From Cohaesibacter sp. ES.047 (GTDB taxonomy: Bacteria; Pseudomonadota; Alphaproteobacteria; Rhizobiales; Cohaesibacteraceae), in NCBI RefSeq assembly GCF_900215505.1, contig NZ_LT907844.1, positions 248,001 to 312,000 of the forward strand: 64,000 nt of DNA, in the 5' to 3' direction. The position numbers were made by a program, and so were the translations under genes. Below, in pieces: positions 26,822 to 37,516 of the stretch. Every line of letters begins with the position of its first letter. The stretch's first letter is position 1. The notes under the pieces are model-generated. The model was not told where the DNA came from and did no database searches. It saw only the letters and a program-made list of their open reading frames with translations.

Positions 26822-28501
26822 TCAAGCCCGCTTTGCGACACGGGCGAGGAACCGGTCGACCGTCCCCGAAAGCCCCTCGGCGCAGGCGTTCACATCGGCT
26901 GAGACGGAATTGACCTCATCGACTGCCTGACGGGTTTGCTCTGCGGCACTGGAGACCACTTCGATATCTTGCGAAACCGTCGTTGTCCCCCGCGAGGCTT
27001 CCTGAATGGAACTGGCGATTTCGTTGGTTGCCAGATTCTGTTGCTCGACGGCTTCAGAAATGGAGGCTGTGTAGGTGTTGACCTGCTCGATCGTCGTGCC
27101 GATTTCTTCGATCGAGTGCACAGCTTCCTGCGTTTCGGTCTGGATGGTCGAAATTTGATGACTGATCTGCTCGGTTGCCTTGGAGGTCTGGGTTGCCAGT
27201 TCCTTGACTTCAGCGGCCACAACGGCAAAACCCTTGCCCATCTCTCCGGCACGCGCCGCCTCAATCGTGGCGTTAAGTGCCAACAGATTGGTTTGCTCGG
27301 CGATATCCCGGATCAAACTGACAACGTCACCGATTTGCTGCGCGGCAGCGTCAAGACTGCCAACCCGTTCGTTGGCGGCGCCGGTCGTGACCATGGCATT
27401 GTTGACGGCACTGGTTGCCTGTTCAACCTGACGACCGATTTCTCCGATTGAGGCAACGAACTCCTCACTGGCCGCAGCGACGGTCTGCACATTGGAGGAC
27501 GCCAGCGAAGCTGCGTCCAGCGCCTGCCCCGAACGCTCGGCCGTGGACCGCGAAAGCTCTGTCAGGCTGCCCGCCGTGGTGCGAAGGCGATCCATCTGCT
27601 GGGTCACCACGTGCAGCTCCCGGCTCGATTCAGTGCGGAATGCTTCGATCAATTCGTCAATTTCGGCCTGTCGTTGGGCCTGACCGGCCTGATCCTTGTG
27701 CTGTTGCTCGGCAAGCACCATGCGCTCGGCATTCATATCTCTAAAGGTCTTGACCGCTTGCGCCATCTCTCCCAGTTCGTCCTTGCGGTCTTCAGCCGGA
27801 ACCGCGTTGATCGGCTCGTTGTTGGCAAGACGCAGCATGGCGCGCTTCAATGATCCCATCGGCAAGAGAATGGAGCGCAGCGTGTACCATGCCATGGCCA
27901 GCCCAAGCAGCGTCACGATCGCGCCAAGCAGCAAGGCTGTTCTGGTGTTGTGCCAAAGGATGCCCTGCAGTTCATCCATATAGACGCCGGTTCCCACGAC
28001 CCAGCCCCAAGGTGCAAAGCCCTTGACATAGGAGAGCTTGTCGACCGGGTCATCCTGACCGGGTTTTGGCCAGAGATAGCCTACAAATCCGCCCCCATCG
28101 GCCTTGACCGTCTGAACGAAGGCGGGAAAGATCTGAACCCCATTGGCGTCCTTGAGATCGGTCAGGTCCTTGCCGTCAAGATCCGGTTTGACCGAATGCA
28201 TCACAACGACACTGTTCATATCGTTGATCCAGAAATACTCCTGACCGCGATAGCGCATGGCCTTGATGGCAACCATCGCTGCCTGCTTGGCCTGCTCCTC
28301 GCTCATCTCCCCGGCCTTGAAGGCTTCATACTTCGACTTCGCAACATGCACTGCGACATCAACCAGGCTCTTGAGTTCCGACGCCTTCTGATCCCTCAAG
28401 TTCGAAGCGGCATTCTGGTTGAGCGTAACGACCATCGCGGCAATTCCGACGAGGAAAACTGCAACCAGAAGATACAATCTCTTGGCAATAGTGAAGCGCA
28501 T
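26822..28501 (-). CDS. Methyl-accepting chemotaxis protein, single-Cache type
   Basis: 559 residues from ATG 28501. Membrane segment at residues 10-30, periplasmic single Cache domain (about 35-185; [32 protein letters not shown]), second membrane segment ([19 protein letters not shown]), HAMP domain, then a cytoplasmic signalling hairpin with the conserved tip [20 protein letters not shown]. Senses a small extracellular ligand, likely an organic acid given the Cache type, and signals to CheA. Single gene with its own terminator. Confidence 0.93.
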   Translation of the reverse strand: MRFTIAKRLYLLVAVFLVGIAAMVVTLNQNAASNLRDQKASELKSLVDVAVHVAKSKYEAFKAGEMSEEQAKQAAMVAIKAMRYRGQEYFWINDMNSVVVMHSVKPDLDGKDLTDLKDANGVQIFPAFVQTVKADGGGFVGYLWPKPGQDDPVDKLSYVKGFAPWGWVVGTGVYMDELQGILWHNTRTALLLGAIVTLLGLAMAWYTLRSILLPMGSLKRAMLRLANNEPINAVPAEDRKDELGEMAQAVKTFRDMNAERMVLAEQQHKDQAGQAQRQAEIDELIEAFRTESSRELHVVTQQMDRLRTTAGSLTELSRSTAERSGQALDAASLASSNVQTVAAASEEFVASIGEIGRQVEQATSAVNNAMVTTGAANERVGSLDAAAQQIGDVVSLIRDIAEQTNLLALNATIEAARAGEMGKGFAVVAAEVKELATQTSKATEQISHQISTIQTETQEAVHSIEEIGTTIEQVNTYTASISEAVEQQNLATNEIASSIQEASRGTTTVSQDIEVVSSAAEQTRQAVDEVNSVSADVNACAEGLSGTVDRFLARVAKRA

Positions 28502-29031
28502 TGTGTCTTTTCCACCTTTGCTCTCTTGCTCCTCCAGAGCGAGCGTGCTGGTTCCAGACCGACAGCACACGTCTCAGGGCAACAGAAGTTGTTCCTTTCC
28601 TTCAGAAGAAATAATCGCCTGAAGGGCTCTACATCCCTGGATAATTGTACCTATGAAAAATTTTTTACTTATTAAAATTCGCCTCAATTTTACCGGGTAA
28701 TTCGTTTTTTTGTTCGCCTTTGGCGATTAATTTTCTGTCTTTGCGCAACAAAAATTCCTGAAAATGAGGATTGATAAAATTTTTGTCTTGAATTAAAGCG
28801 CGCCATTTCATTGGGCGGTTTTTGTCATTTCGCCGCCCATCGAAGCAGAAAGCCGGCTCCAGCGTTCTATTTACGATCCCGCTTACAGGTAAGCTTCATT
28901 CTCACTGCGCCCGATCCCTCTTCTTCTTGCCCACCAAAGAAAAGAGGCCGGCGCTTTTTGGCGCCAGCCTCTCGTATCAGGTCGATTTGGGGGACGACGA
29001 TCCGAAAGATCGTGTCATTTCTAGGAGAGCT
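28502..29031. other. Intergenic region, chemoreceptor promoter side
   Basis: 530 bp. Contains an A+T-rich stretch (28640-28800) that would carry the chemoreceptor promoter and, at its left end, the terminator of the malonyl-CoA decarboxylase gene. No open frame here is convincing. Confidence 0.5.
28938..28972 (-). terminator. Terminator of the malonyl-CoA decarboxylase gene
   Basis: Stem GAGGCCGGCGC/GCGCCAGCCTC around TTTTTG (28944-28971) followed on the minus strand by TTTTCTTT. Confidence 0.85.
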
Positions 29032-30318
29032 CTATTTTGCCAGAGACCGCACTTCGGAAGAACAGGCAATGGTTGTATCCGTTGCATAGGCCTGATGGTG
29101 TTCCTCGATTTTGGCCTCGTTGTAGAGATAGTTCACCATCACGCCCCAGCTGTTCTTCTTGCCGTTGGCAGACAGATCGGCGTTGGCATGGACCTTGTGC
29201 AGGATCGCTCCGTTGCCAAGGTGGAAGTTGGCAACCGGATCAAAGGCCGTGCCGCGCTTGCTGCGGGCATTGAGCAGATAGCGGGCGGCCAGCCGGGCAG
29301 CGAATTCGGGAGACGGTACATCGTCTTCTCCGAGTGCTTCGAGCTTGCTGCGATCTTCCGCACTGAGCAGAGGCTCATCGCCCTCAAGCGCCTGATTGAC
29401 CCAGCGACGCAGGCCGGGTACCGGCGAAAGCGTGACGAAGGTGTTGAGCGATGGAATAGCGCGCTGCAATTCGGCAACCACCTGCTTGATGAGGAAGTTA
29501 CCGAAGGAAATGCCGCGCAACCCGTTCTGGCAGTTGGAAATCGAGTAGAAAATCGCCGAGGTCGCCGCATTGGCGTCGATAGGCTCCCGATCCTGCTCGA
29601 GAATTTCGGTGATCGAGCCGGGGATCTTTTTGGTCAATGCGACTTCAACAAAGATCAGAGGGTCGCCGGGCATGGCCGGGTGGAAAAAGGCGAACATGCG
29701 TCGATCCACCTCTGCCACTCGCTGGCGCAGGTCATCCCAGCCGTGAATCTGGTGAACGGCTTCATAAGCGATGATCTTTTCAAGAATGGACGCCGGTGTT
29801 GACCAGTCGATCTGGCTGATTTCGAGAAAGCCGCGGGTGAACCAGAAGGAAAAGAGATGCTGAAAGTCGTGATCAAGCGCCTTGAGGCTGGGTTCTTCCT
29901 TCACGAAGCTCAAGAGATCGGCACGCATGCGCACCAGACGAGCCGCGCCCCCGGGCACACGGTTGAGCCGACGGATCAGCTCCTGACTGCGCGGTTGCGC
30001 CGCGAAATACAATTCTCGGGCCGCAGTGTTGTCACCGGGCTGCCAGTTAGCCACGGCCTTTTCCAGTCCGTTATGGTTGACACCGAATTTCTCGGCCATA
30101 TCGAGGAAGAAGCTTCTCCGCTCCTCCATGGTCGCGGTGTCATAGATGTCCATGATCTTGAAAGCGGTTTTCAGCCCGGACGCCTCACCCTTGTCGCTGA
30201 CCAGTTCTTCGCAGAGCTCGATGAGGTTCTCCGGTGTCAGCGGCAGCTTGGAGGATAGAAACGGCCCGGCTCGGGCTATGCGTTGGAGCATGTCGCTCAG
30301 GAAGCTTTTTTCTGACAT
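29032..30318 (-). CDS. Malonyl-CoA decarboxylase
   Basis: 428 residues from ATG 30318. Helical N-terminal oligomerisation region followed by the GNAT-like catalytic domain: AFFHPAMPGDPLIFVEVAL, then IFYSISNCQNGLRGISFGNF (family signature) and NFHLGNGAILHKVHANAD near the end. Decarboxylates malonyl-CoA to acetyl-CoA in the cytoplasm, for malonate use or to drain malonyl-CoA. Unlike rhizobial matABC loci there is no malonyl-CoA synthetase or malonate transporter next to it. The upstream in-frame extension to 30459 has no family match. Confidence 0.93.
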   Translation of the reverse strand: MSEKSFLSDMLQRIARAGPFLSSKLPLTPENLIELCEELVSDKGEASGLKTAFKIMDIYDTATMEERRSFFLDMAEKFGVNHNGLEKAVANWQPGDNTAARELYFAAQPRSQELIRRLNRVPGGAARLVRMRADLLSFVKEEPSLKALDHDFQHLFSFWFTRGFLEISQIDWSTPASILEKIIAYEAVHQIHGWDDLRQRVAEVDRRMFAFFHPAMPGDPLIFVEVALTKKIPGSITEILEQDREPIDANAATSAIFYSISNCQNGLRGISFGNFLIKQVVAELQRAIPSLNTFVTLSPVPGLRRWVNQALEGDEPLLSAEDRSKLEALGEDDVPSPEFAARLAARYLLNARSKRGTAFDPVANFHLGNGAILHKVHANADLSANGKKNSWGVMVNYLYNEAKIEEHHQAYATDTTIACSSEVRSLAK

Positions 30319-30581
30319 CGGGCTGCACCTCGTTCTTGTGTGGGTGTTCTTGTCCTCAAAAAGGGCAATCGACTCGGAGGGGAGCATAGGTGCCCGACCC
30401 CCGCTTCGACAAGTAAGCTCTAAGCACGGCTCCACAGAGAGTTGGCGTAAAACCGGCAACGCAAACCAGCCATGTCCTCATCGAACACAGCGCTTGTAAC
30501 CATGAAGTAGGAACGGAAGGGACTGCGTGCAATAGCTGTAAGGATTGGTACCCATGCGCGACAGGAGATACCGCGACGGGA

Positions 30582-32027
30582 TCACGACCGATGGTACATG
30601 TCGACAAAGCGGATGATGTCATCCTCACCAAGGTAGGCCCCGGTTTGAACCTCGATCAACACCGCAGGCAGTTTGCCCGGATTTTCAAGGCGGTGAACCG
30701 CACCTTGCGGGATGTAGATCGATTGATTCTCGGTCAGCAACTCACTTTCATCATCCAAAGTGATGCGGGCCGTGCCCTCGACCAGGACCCAGTGTTCCGA
30801 GCGGTGGTGATGGGATTGCAGGGACATGCTGGCACCTGGATGCACGACGATGCGGTTGACCTGAAAGCGATCCCCAAGCACCAATCTCTCATACCAGCCC
30901 CACGGACGGTGCTCGAGCTGGAAAGCTTCGGCTTGCTCTGCCCTTTTTACCTTGAGCGCCTCGACGACCTTTCCAACATCCTGCGCCCGATGCACACCCG
31001 CAACGAGAACTGCGTCAGGCATCGCGACGGCCACGATATTGCGCACTCCTATGCCGACCAGTTCCTGGGTTTCGTCTTCTGAGCGCAAAAGGGAATTCTG
31101 GCATTCGATCGCCGTAACCGGCCCTGAAACAGCAACCCCGTTTTCATCCTTTTCGCTGACCCGCCAGATCGCATCCCAACCGCCCAGATCGGACCATTCC
31201 GAACCAAAAGGAACGACGACCAGATTCTCCGCTTTTTCCATCACCGCATAATCGACGGAAATGTCCTCCAGCTTGTCCCAGAAGAAGGGGTCCAGACGCA
31301 AGAAACCAAGATCCATCGTGCGATAGTGCAGCGCCTGCTCGACTTGCTCAACAATCGCGGGTGCATGCTGGCGGAAGGCCTTAATGATCGTTTTGACCGA
31401 AAAAAGGAAAATCCCGGCATTCCAGAGATGGGCTCCGGATGCCACCATTCTTTCCGCATCCTCAGGATCCGGCTTTTCGACAAAGCACTTGAGTTCAAAG
31501 GCCCGGGCAGCCTCTCCCCGCACGCATTCGGCCAGTTCGAGATAGCCATATCCGGTTTCGGGATATCTTGGCCTAATGCCAAAGGTCACGAGTTTTCCAT
31601 CCTGAGCGGCCTTGCATCCCACAGCGACCGCCTCGCGAAAAGCCTCGGCATCGGGCACAAGATGATCGGACGGTGCGACCAGCATCAGGGCCTCGGGGTC
31701 AAGATCCTGTTGCAACAGGGCCGCGGCCAGAACGGACGGAGCGGTGTTGCGCTTCGAAGGCTCGATAACAACAGCACCCGGTTCGATGCCTACTTCAAGC
31801 AGTTGCTCGGTGACGATGAACCGAAAGTCCTGATTGGTGATGACCATTGGCGCGGCATAGTCCTCACCGGACAGGCGTCGGGCCGAAGCCTGAAACAGCG
31901 TATCGGCCCCCACCAGCTGGACAAACTGCTTGGGATAGCTTTTGCGAGAAAGGGGCCAGAGGCGCGTTCCGGACCCACCGCAAAGAAGAACAGGGATGAT
32001 CACGGCGTCTTCTCTCCACACGGGCAT
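30582..32027 (-). CDS. Mannose-1-phosphate guanylyltransferase / mannose-6-phosphate isomerase
   Basis: 481 residues from ATG 32027. Nucleotidyltransferase domain with IPVLLCGGSGTRLWPLSR, then PSDHLVPDAEAF and FVEKPDPEDAERM; C-terminal cupin isomerase domain with RPWGWYERL, SLQSHHHRSEHWVLVEGTA and YIPQGAVHRLENPG. Makes GDP-mannose for surface polysaccharide or compatible solutes. The upstream extension to 32153 shows no homology. Close to cysQ on the same strand but separated by about 320 bp. Confidence 0.93.
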   Translation of the reverse strand: MPVWREDAVIIPVLLCGGSGTRLWPLSRKSYPKQFVQLVGADTLFQASARRLSGEDYAAPMVITNQDFRFIVTEQLLEVGIEPGAVVIEPSKRNTAPSVLAAALLQQDLDPEALMLVAPSDHLVPDAEAFREAVAVGCKAAQDGKLVTFGIRPRYPETGYGYLELAECVRGEAARAFELKCFVEKPDPEDAERMVASGAHLWNAGIFLFSVKTIIKAFRQHAPAIVEQVEQALHYRTMDLGFLRLDPFFWDKLEDISVDYAVMEKAENLVVVPFGSEWSDLGGWDAIWRVSEKDENGVAVSGPVTAIECQNSLLRSEDETQELVGIGVRNIVAVAMPDAVLVAGVHRAQDVGKVVEALKVKRAEQAEAFQLEHRPWGWYERLVLGDRFQVNRIVVHPGASMSLQSHHHRSEHWVLVEGTARITLDDESELLTENQSIYIPQGAVHRLENPGKLPAVLIEVQTGAYLGEDDIIRFVDMYHRS

Positions 32028-32345
32028 GGATCGTTGCCGCTCATGGCAGGATGCATGCGGATCAGAGGTTTGACCGGCGTGACAATCCTCGACGGGATTG
32101 CAGCCAAGGCGATCGAGCCTTTCTCTGGCACGAGCAAGCAAACGGTTTGGCATTGCTATGCCGCGTCTGCCTGAACAGATGCGGCCTCACGCTGGCGAAC
32201 TCCGGTTTTGCTTTTGTTAACCATGATTGCGCCCGAAATGGGACGCTTTTGCAAGTGTCTTTTTGCGCCTTTACACCAATGGATGGCTTTGATGGGCACG
32301 CCCGTCTGACAGGTCACAGCGCAGAAGCTGCTCCCCGGTCTGCGA
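32028..32345. other. Intergenic region between cysQ and the GDP-mannose gene
   Basis: 318 bp with no convincing gene. I do not see a strong hairpin with a T run for the sulfate operon here. Confidence 0.35.
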
Positions 32346-33134
32346 TTAGCTGGTCTTTGCGATGAAGTAGGGATTGGCAAAGGGAGCATCATCCTGCGTG
32401 CATTTGCCATAGGTAAGACGCTCGCCACAGGTGCGGGTGACGGTTCCGCCAGCTGCCGAAAGAATCGCATCCCCTGCGGCGGTGTCCCATTCCATGGTGC
32501 GGCTGAAACGTGGGTAAAGGTCAGCTTCACCTGATGCCAACAGACAGAACTTGAGGGACGAGCCGATCGATTTCTTCTCGCGCACGGGAAAACCCTGCAG
32601 ATAATCATCGGTTTCGAGCGAGTTGTGGGACCGTGATCCGACCACGTCGACCTGTTCGCCTGGTTTGCGTACGCAAATGTCGCGCCGGTTGGTCACGGTA
32701 TGGCTCACGCGCGGGTCTGCGACTTCTCCGCGCCACGCGCCCTTTCCCACTTCTCCAACAAACAGCCAGCCCTTGGCGGGGGTGAAGATCACTCCCAGCG
32801 CTGGCACATTGTCCCGGATAAGGGCGATGTTGACCGTGAACTCGCCGTTGCGCGCAATGAACTCCTTGGTGCCATCCAGCGGATCGACCAGGAAAAACAC
32901 CCCGTTCACATCGGGGATATGTCCGGCAGCTGCGGCTTCTTCGGCAACCACGGGGATGTCCGGAGCCGCAGCTGCAAGGTGAGCAAGAATGATCGCCTCG
33001 GCCTCCCTGTCAGCCTTTGTCACCGGCGTTTCATCACCCTTGATCTCGACAACGAAGCCAGCCTCGTAGATATCGAGGATCACCTCCGATGCTGCCAGCG
33101 TGGCTTCGACAAGCTGATCACACAGACCAGTCAT
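32346..33134 (-). CDS. cysQ: 3'(2'),5'-bisphosphate nucleotidase CysQ
   Basis: 262 residues of the inositol-monophosphatase fold: [25 protein letters not shown], the metal-binding [19 protein letters not shown] and [17 protein letters not shown]. Hydrolyses PAP left from PAPS reduction or, in the reverse control step, limits PAPS. Starts inside the cysNC 3' end (17-bp overlap), so it is translated with the sulfate-activation operon. Confidence 0.93.
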   Translation of the reverse strand: MTGLCDQLVEATLAASEVILDIYEAGFVVEIKGDETPVTKADREAEAIILAHLAAAAPDIPVVAEEAAAAGHIPDVNGVFFLVDPLDGTKEFIARNGEFTVNIALIRDNVPALGVIFTPAKGWLFVGEVGKGAWRGEVADPRVSHTVTNRRDICVRKPGEQVDVVGSRSHNSLETDDYLQGFPVREKKSIGSSLKFCLLASGEADLYPRFSRTMEWDTAAGDAILSAAGGTVTRTCGERLTYGKCTQDDAPFANPYFIAKTS

Positions 33135-35040
33135 GGATCTCTCCCGACAGCAGATAGGTGGCGATGATCTCGGCGGCTTCCTCAGCTGTCATGGTTGCCG
33201 TGTTGACATGAATGTCCGGGTTGACCGGCTCTTCGTAGGGGCTGTCGATGCCGGTGAAGTTCTTCAGCTGACCGGACCGGGCCTTGGCATAAAGGCCCTT
33301 GATGTCGCGCGCCTCGCAAACATCGAGCGGTGTATCTACAAAGATCTCCACGAATTCCCCCTCACCGAGCATTTCGCGTATCATACGGCGTTCGGCGGCA
33401 TAGGGCGAGATAAAAGCGGTGAGGACGATGAGACCCGCGTCGACCATCAGCTTGGAGACCTCGCCGATGCGGCGGATGTTCTCCACGCGGTCGACGTCTG
33501 TAAAGCCCAGATCCTTGTTGAGGCCATGCCGGACGTTGTCGCCATCCAACAGATAGGTGTGGCGGCCCTCATTGTGCAGCTTCTTCTCGACAAGGTTGGC
33601 AATGGTTGATTTGCCCGAGCCGGAGAGGCCGGTGAACCAGAGCACCTTGGGCGTCTGGTATTTCATCGACGCACGTGCCCCCTTGTCGACATCCACGGCC
33701 TGCCAATGGATATTGTCAGCCCGTCGCAAGCCATACCAGACAAGGCCGGCTGCCACCGTCTGGTTGGTGAAGCGGTCGATGAGAATGAAGGAGCCTGTCT
33801 TGCGGTTCTCTTCATAGGTGTCCATCGCCAAGGGATCGGAGAAGGCAAGATTGCAGAAGCCGATCTCGTTGAGCTCAAGCGCCTTGCCCGCCATCTGATG
33901 GGTGGAATCGTTGACGTCCAGCTTGTGCTTCAAGGATGTGACCGTCGCCTGCGTCTGCTGGCTGCCCATCTTGATGATGTAGGGGCGTCCGATCAAAAGA
34001 TGGCTCGTATCCATCCAGATCAGGTGGGCCGAGATCTGATCGGAGACCAGCGGACGATGCGTGGTGGGTGCCAAAAGATCGCCGCGTGAGATGTCAATCT
34101 CGTCTTCGAGCGTGATGGTGACCGCGTCCCCCGCCTCGGTCTCGAGCAAGTCGCCATCCATGGTGACGATCTTTTTGATGCGGCTGGTCTTGCCGGACTT
34201 GGCGACAACCAACTCATCGCCAACCCGGGCATGGCCGGACGCGACGGTGCCTGAGAAGCCGCGGAAGTTGAGGTTGGGGCGGTTCACCCACTGCACCGGG
34301 AAACGGAAGGGAAGAGAACGATCAGCACTCTCCACATCGATTTCTTCCAGATAGCCCAAGAGGGTCGGCCCCTCATACCAAGGCATTCTGTCGCTTTGGG
34401 CGACGACGTTGTCGCCATAACGGGCCGAGATGGGCACCGGCGTGATGGTCTCGAATTCAAAGCTTCGCGCGAATTCCTCATAGTCGGCAACGATCTTGTC
34501 GTAGACCTCTTGGGAATAGTCCATCAGGTCCATCTTGTTGATCGCCAGCACCACATGGCGCACACCGATCAGCGAGTTGATGAAGCTGTGGCGGCGGGTC
34601 TGGGTCAAGACACCCTTGCGGGCGTCGATGAGGATCACCGCCAGATCGCAGTTGGACGCGCCGGTTGCCATGTTGCGGGTATATTGCTCGTGGCCCGGCG
34701 TGTCGGCGACAATGAACTTGCGCTTGTCGGTCGCAAAGAAGCGGTAAGCCACATCGATGGTGATGCCCTGCTCCTGCTCGGCCTGCAGGCCATCAAGCAG
34801 CAGTGCCAGATCAATGTCATCGCCGGTGGTGCCGTGTTTCTTGCTGACCGCTTCCAGTGCGGACATCTGGTCTTCGAAAATCGTCTTGCTGTCGAACAAC
34901 AGGCGGCCAATGAGGGTGGACTTGCCATCGTCGACGCTGCCGCAGGTCAGGAAGCGCAGGATGTCGCGGCTCTCCTCGCGGGCAAAGTCTTCGCCTTTGA
35001 GGATGGCTTGGCCTGAAGCGGTATCGGTTGCAGTGGTCAT
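33118..35040 (-). CDS. cysNC: Bifunctional sulfate adenylyltransferase subunit 1 / APS kinase CysN/C
   Basis: 640 residues. N-terminal EF-Tu-like GTPase: [19 protein letters not shown] (P loop), [13 protein letters not shown] (G3) and [12 protein letters not shown] (G4), with two beta-barrels. C-terminal APS kinase: [20 protein letters not shown], then [16 protein letters not shown]. With CysD it makes APS from sulfate and ATP, driven by GTP, then phosphorylates APS to PAPS. The start overlaps the cysD stop (ATGA). Confidence 0.96.
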   Translation of the reverse strand: MTTATDTASGQAILKGEDFAREESRDILRFLTCGSVDDGKSTLIGRLLFDSKTIFEDQMSALEAVSKKHGTTGDDIDLALLLDGLQAEQEQGITIDVAYRFFATDKRKFIVADTPGHEQYTRNMATGASNCDLAVILIDARKGVLTQTRRHSFINSLIGVRHVVLAINKMDLMDYSQEVYDKIVADYEEFARSFEFETITPVPISARYGDNVVAQSDRMPWYEGPTLLGYLEEIDVESADRSLPFRFPVQWVNRPNLNFRGFSGTVASGHARVGDELVVAKSGKTSRIKKIVTMDGDLLETEAGDAVTITLEDEIDISRGDLLAPTTHRPLVSDQISAHLIWMDTSHLLIGRPYIIKMGSQQTQATVTSLKHKLDVNDSTHQMAGKALELNEIGFCNLAFSDPLAMDTYEENRKTGSFILIDRFTNQTVAAGLVWYGLRRADNIHWQAVDVDKGARASMKYQTPKVLWFTGLSGSGKSTIANLVEKKLHNEGRHTYLLDGDNVRHGLNKDLGFTDVDRVENIRRIGEVSKLMVDAGLIVLTAFISPYAAERRMIREMLGEGEFVEIFVDTPLDVCEARDIKGLYAKARSGQLKNFTGIDSPYEEPVNPDIHVNTATMTAEEAAEIIATYLLSGEIHDWSV

Positions 35041-35969
35041 CAGAAATATCCCTCCCGCTTCTTCTTCTCCATGGAGGCGGTGTCGTCATGATCGATCATG
35101 CGGCCTTCGCGCTCGGAGGTGCGCGCCACAAGCATTTCCTCGAAGATTTCCTCAAGGGTGCTGGCGGGGCTTTCGACCGCGCCTGTGAGCGGATAGCAGC
35201 CAAGGGTGCGGAAACGCACCAGCCTTTTCTCGGGCACTTCACCCTCGCTCAGCGGCAGGCGCTCGTCGTCGACCATGATCCATGTGCCGTCGCGCTTCAC
35301 CACCGGGCGTTGCTTGGCGAAGTAGAGCGGCACGATGGGGATATTCTCGAGCATGATATATTGCCAGATGTCCTGCTCGGTCCAGTTGGAGAGCGGGAAG
35401 ACGCGGATGCTCTCGCCGGGCTTGATGCGGGTGTTGAAGACATTCCATAGCTCGGGGCGCTGGTTCTTGGGGTCCCAGCCGTGCTGGGCATTGCGGAATG
35501 AGAAGATGCGTTCCTTGGCGCGGGATTTCTCCTCGTCGCGGCGCGCCCCGCCAAAGGCCGCATCATAGCCCCCCGCCGTCAGCGCCTGCTTGAGAGCATC
35601 GGTCTTCATCACCTGCGTGTAAAGCGAAGAGCCATGATCGAACGGGTTCACATTGTTTGCCCGTCCCTCTTCATTGGTATGCACGATGAGATCAAGATCA
35701 TAGTCCCTGACCATGCGATCCCGGAACTCGATCATCTCACGGAATTTCCATGTGGTATCGACGTGCAGGAGCGGAAACGGCAGGCGCGAGGGATAGAAGG
35801 CCTTGCGCGCCAGATGCAGCATCACCGCGCTATCCTTGCCGATGGAATAGAGCATCACCGGGTTCTTGAACTCGGACGCCACCTCACGGATGATGTGAAT
35901 GCTCTCGTTCTCAAGCGCCTTTAGATGAGACTTTGCCTGCTGTAGTGTCGAATGTCTGTCCGTGGTCAT
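35040..35969 (-). CDS. cysD: Sulfate adenylyltransferase subunit 2 CysD
   Basis: 309 residues with the PP-loop ATP-pyrophosphatase motif [30 protein letters not shown] and the C-terminal [14 protein letters not shown] segment that identify CysD. Catalytic subunit of ATP sulfurylase. First gene of cysD-cysNC-cysQ; the 154-bp gap to galE would contain the operon promoter. No operator could be read with confidence. Confidence 0.96.
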   Translation of the reverse strand: MTTDRHSTLQQAKSHLKALENESIHIIREVASEFKNPVMLYSIGKDSAVMLHLARKAFYPSRLPFPLLHVDTTWKFREMIEFRDRMVRDYDLDLIVHTNEEGRANNVNPFDHGSSLYTQVMKTDALKQALTAGGYDAAFGGARRDEEKSRAKERIFSFRNAQHGWDPKNQRPELWNVFNTRIKPGESIRVFPLSNWTEQDIWQYIMLENIPIVPLYFAKQRPVVKRDGTWIMVDDERLPLSEGEVPEKRLVRFRTLGCYPLTGAVESPASTLEEIFEEMLVARTSEREGRMIDHDDTASMEKKKREGYF

Positions 35970-36123
35970 GTTCAGAATGCAGCCGGGTTGGCGGTAAGCG
36001 GCATCGTTCGTCCAGACCCCATGTCATTGGACGGTGCATCACAGCTTAACGCTAGTGTCTGATATCAGGAAAGACATGTCTGGATCAGACAGCTCTCCGA
36101 ACGAAACTAAGAGGAAATGTGAG

Positions 36124-37125
36124 TCATGCTCTGTTGTGCCCCTTCTCAATCAGCGTGCGCTCCCAATCGAGCGCCGTGCGAACGATGAGGTCGAGATCGT
36201 CATGCTGCGGGAGCCAGCCGGTGATCGAGCGAAGGCGTGAGGAGTCCGCGACCAGCGTTGCCGGATCGCCATCGCGCCGGGGAACAATCGCCGCTTCGAA
36301 GTTGACGTCCGACACCCGGCGCACCGCCTCGACGACTTCGAGCACGGAATACCCCTTGCCATAGCCACAGTTGGCAACAAAGGGCTCATGTCCGTTGAGC
36401 AAGGCATCAAGGGCAAGAGCGTGAGCGGCCACCAGATCACTGACGTGAATATAGTCGCGGATGCAGGTTCCGTCCGGCGTGGGATAGTCGTTGCCAAAGA
36501 TGGCCAAGGCATCGCGTTGGCCGAGCGCGACCTGATTGGCCACCTTGATGAGATGAGTTGCAGTGGGCGTTGACTGCCCCGTGCGACCGGCCGGATCTGC
36601 ACCGGCGACGTTGAAATAGCGAAGGGCGGCATATTTCAAGCCATAGGCCACCGCGCTGTCACGCAGCATCAATTCGGTCATCAGCTTGGAGGTGCCGTAA
36701 GGCGAGATGGGCTCCAGCGACAGCTCCTCGGTCAGGGGCTTGTCCGTTTCGGCCGGATTGCCGTAAACCGCAGCGGTTGAGGAAAAGATGAAGGCCTTCA
36801 CCCCGGCCTTGACCGCATTCTCGATCAACGAGCGCGACTTCACGGTGTTGTTGAAATAGTAGCCCAGAGGATCCTTGACCGAGTCTGGCACAACGATGGA
36901 GCCGGCAAAGTGGATAACGGCCTCGACCTTGTGATCGCGCATCACCTTGGCGACCAGATCTGCGTCTCCGATATCTCCCTCGATGACAGGGACGCCATCG
37001 GGAACCAGCCAGGAGAAGCCGGTTGAAAGGTTGTCGATGATCACGACGTCTTTTCCGGCATCATGCAGGTTCCACGTCATGTGGCTTCCAATGTAACCAC
37101 AGCCACCCGTCACCAAAATACTCAT
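36124..37125 (-). CDS. galE: UDP-glucose 4-epimerase
   Basis: 333 residues of the extended SDR family: LVTGGCGYIGSHMTWNL (NAD site), FSSTAAVYGNP and SPYGTSKLMTELML (catalytic Ser/Tyr/Lys), ALRYFNVAGADPAGRTGQ and NCGYGKGYSVLEVV, which are GalE hallmarks. Interconverts UDP-glucose and UDP-galactose for exopolysaccharide and lipopolysaccharide. Followed 154 bp downstream by cysD on the same strand. Confidence 0.94.
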   Translation of the reverse strand: MSILVTGGCGYIGSHMTWNLHDAGKDVVIIDNLSTGFSWLVPDGVPVIEGDIGDADLVAKVMRDHKVEAVIHFAGSIVVPDSVKDPLGYYFNNTVKSRSLIENAVKAGVKAFIFSSTAAVYGNPAETDKPLTEELSLEPISPYGTSKLMTELMLRDSAVAYGLKYAALRYFNVAGADPAGRTGQSTPTATHLIKVANQVALGQRDALAIFGNDYPTPDGTCIRDYIHVSDLVAAHALALDALLNGHEPFVANCGYGKGYSVLEVVEAVRRVSDVNFEAAIVPRRDGDPATLVADSSRLRSITGWLPQHDDLDLIVRTALDWERTLIEKGHNRA

Positions 37126-37516
37126 TCTCTTACACCTTTAATCTTGCATTGCGCCCGCCAAAGAAGACACCCAATCGGTGCCGATCTCTTGCCTGTCTTG
37201 TCGGCATTGCCAGTCGACAATGTCTTCATACTTAAAGGCTCAACAGTCCCTGACGCAAGTCACAAGAGCAATCGCGCCGTTAAATAAGTCTAGGTTTCGA
37301 ATGGATCGGCTTTTGGGAACAGCCCTGTTTCAACGCCTGCATTTTCCTTGAAAAAAAATTTTGCGCCTTTCGCCTTCGCTGGCCGTCGTGATTGCCATCG
37401 GGCCATCTGATGCGACCTTTTGTCGTCAATTTAATGTCGGCAATAACAAAAAGGGGCAAGCCGTGAAGCTTGCCCCTCAATCGGGTCATTCGGTCACAAG
37501 GACCTCATCGTTCTGA
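37126..37516. other. Intergenic region upstream of galE
   Basis: 391 bp carrying the galE promoter side and the ackA terminator at 37448-37476. Nothing else seen. Confidence 0.5.
37448..37476 (-). terminator. Terminator of ackA
   Basis: Stem GGGGCAAGC/GCTTGCCCC (37453-37476) with a T run on the minus strand, about 40 bp past the ackA stop. Confidence 0.9.
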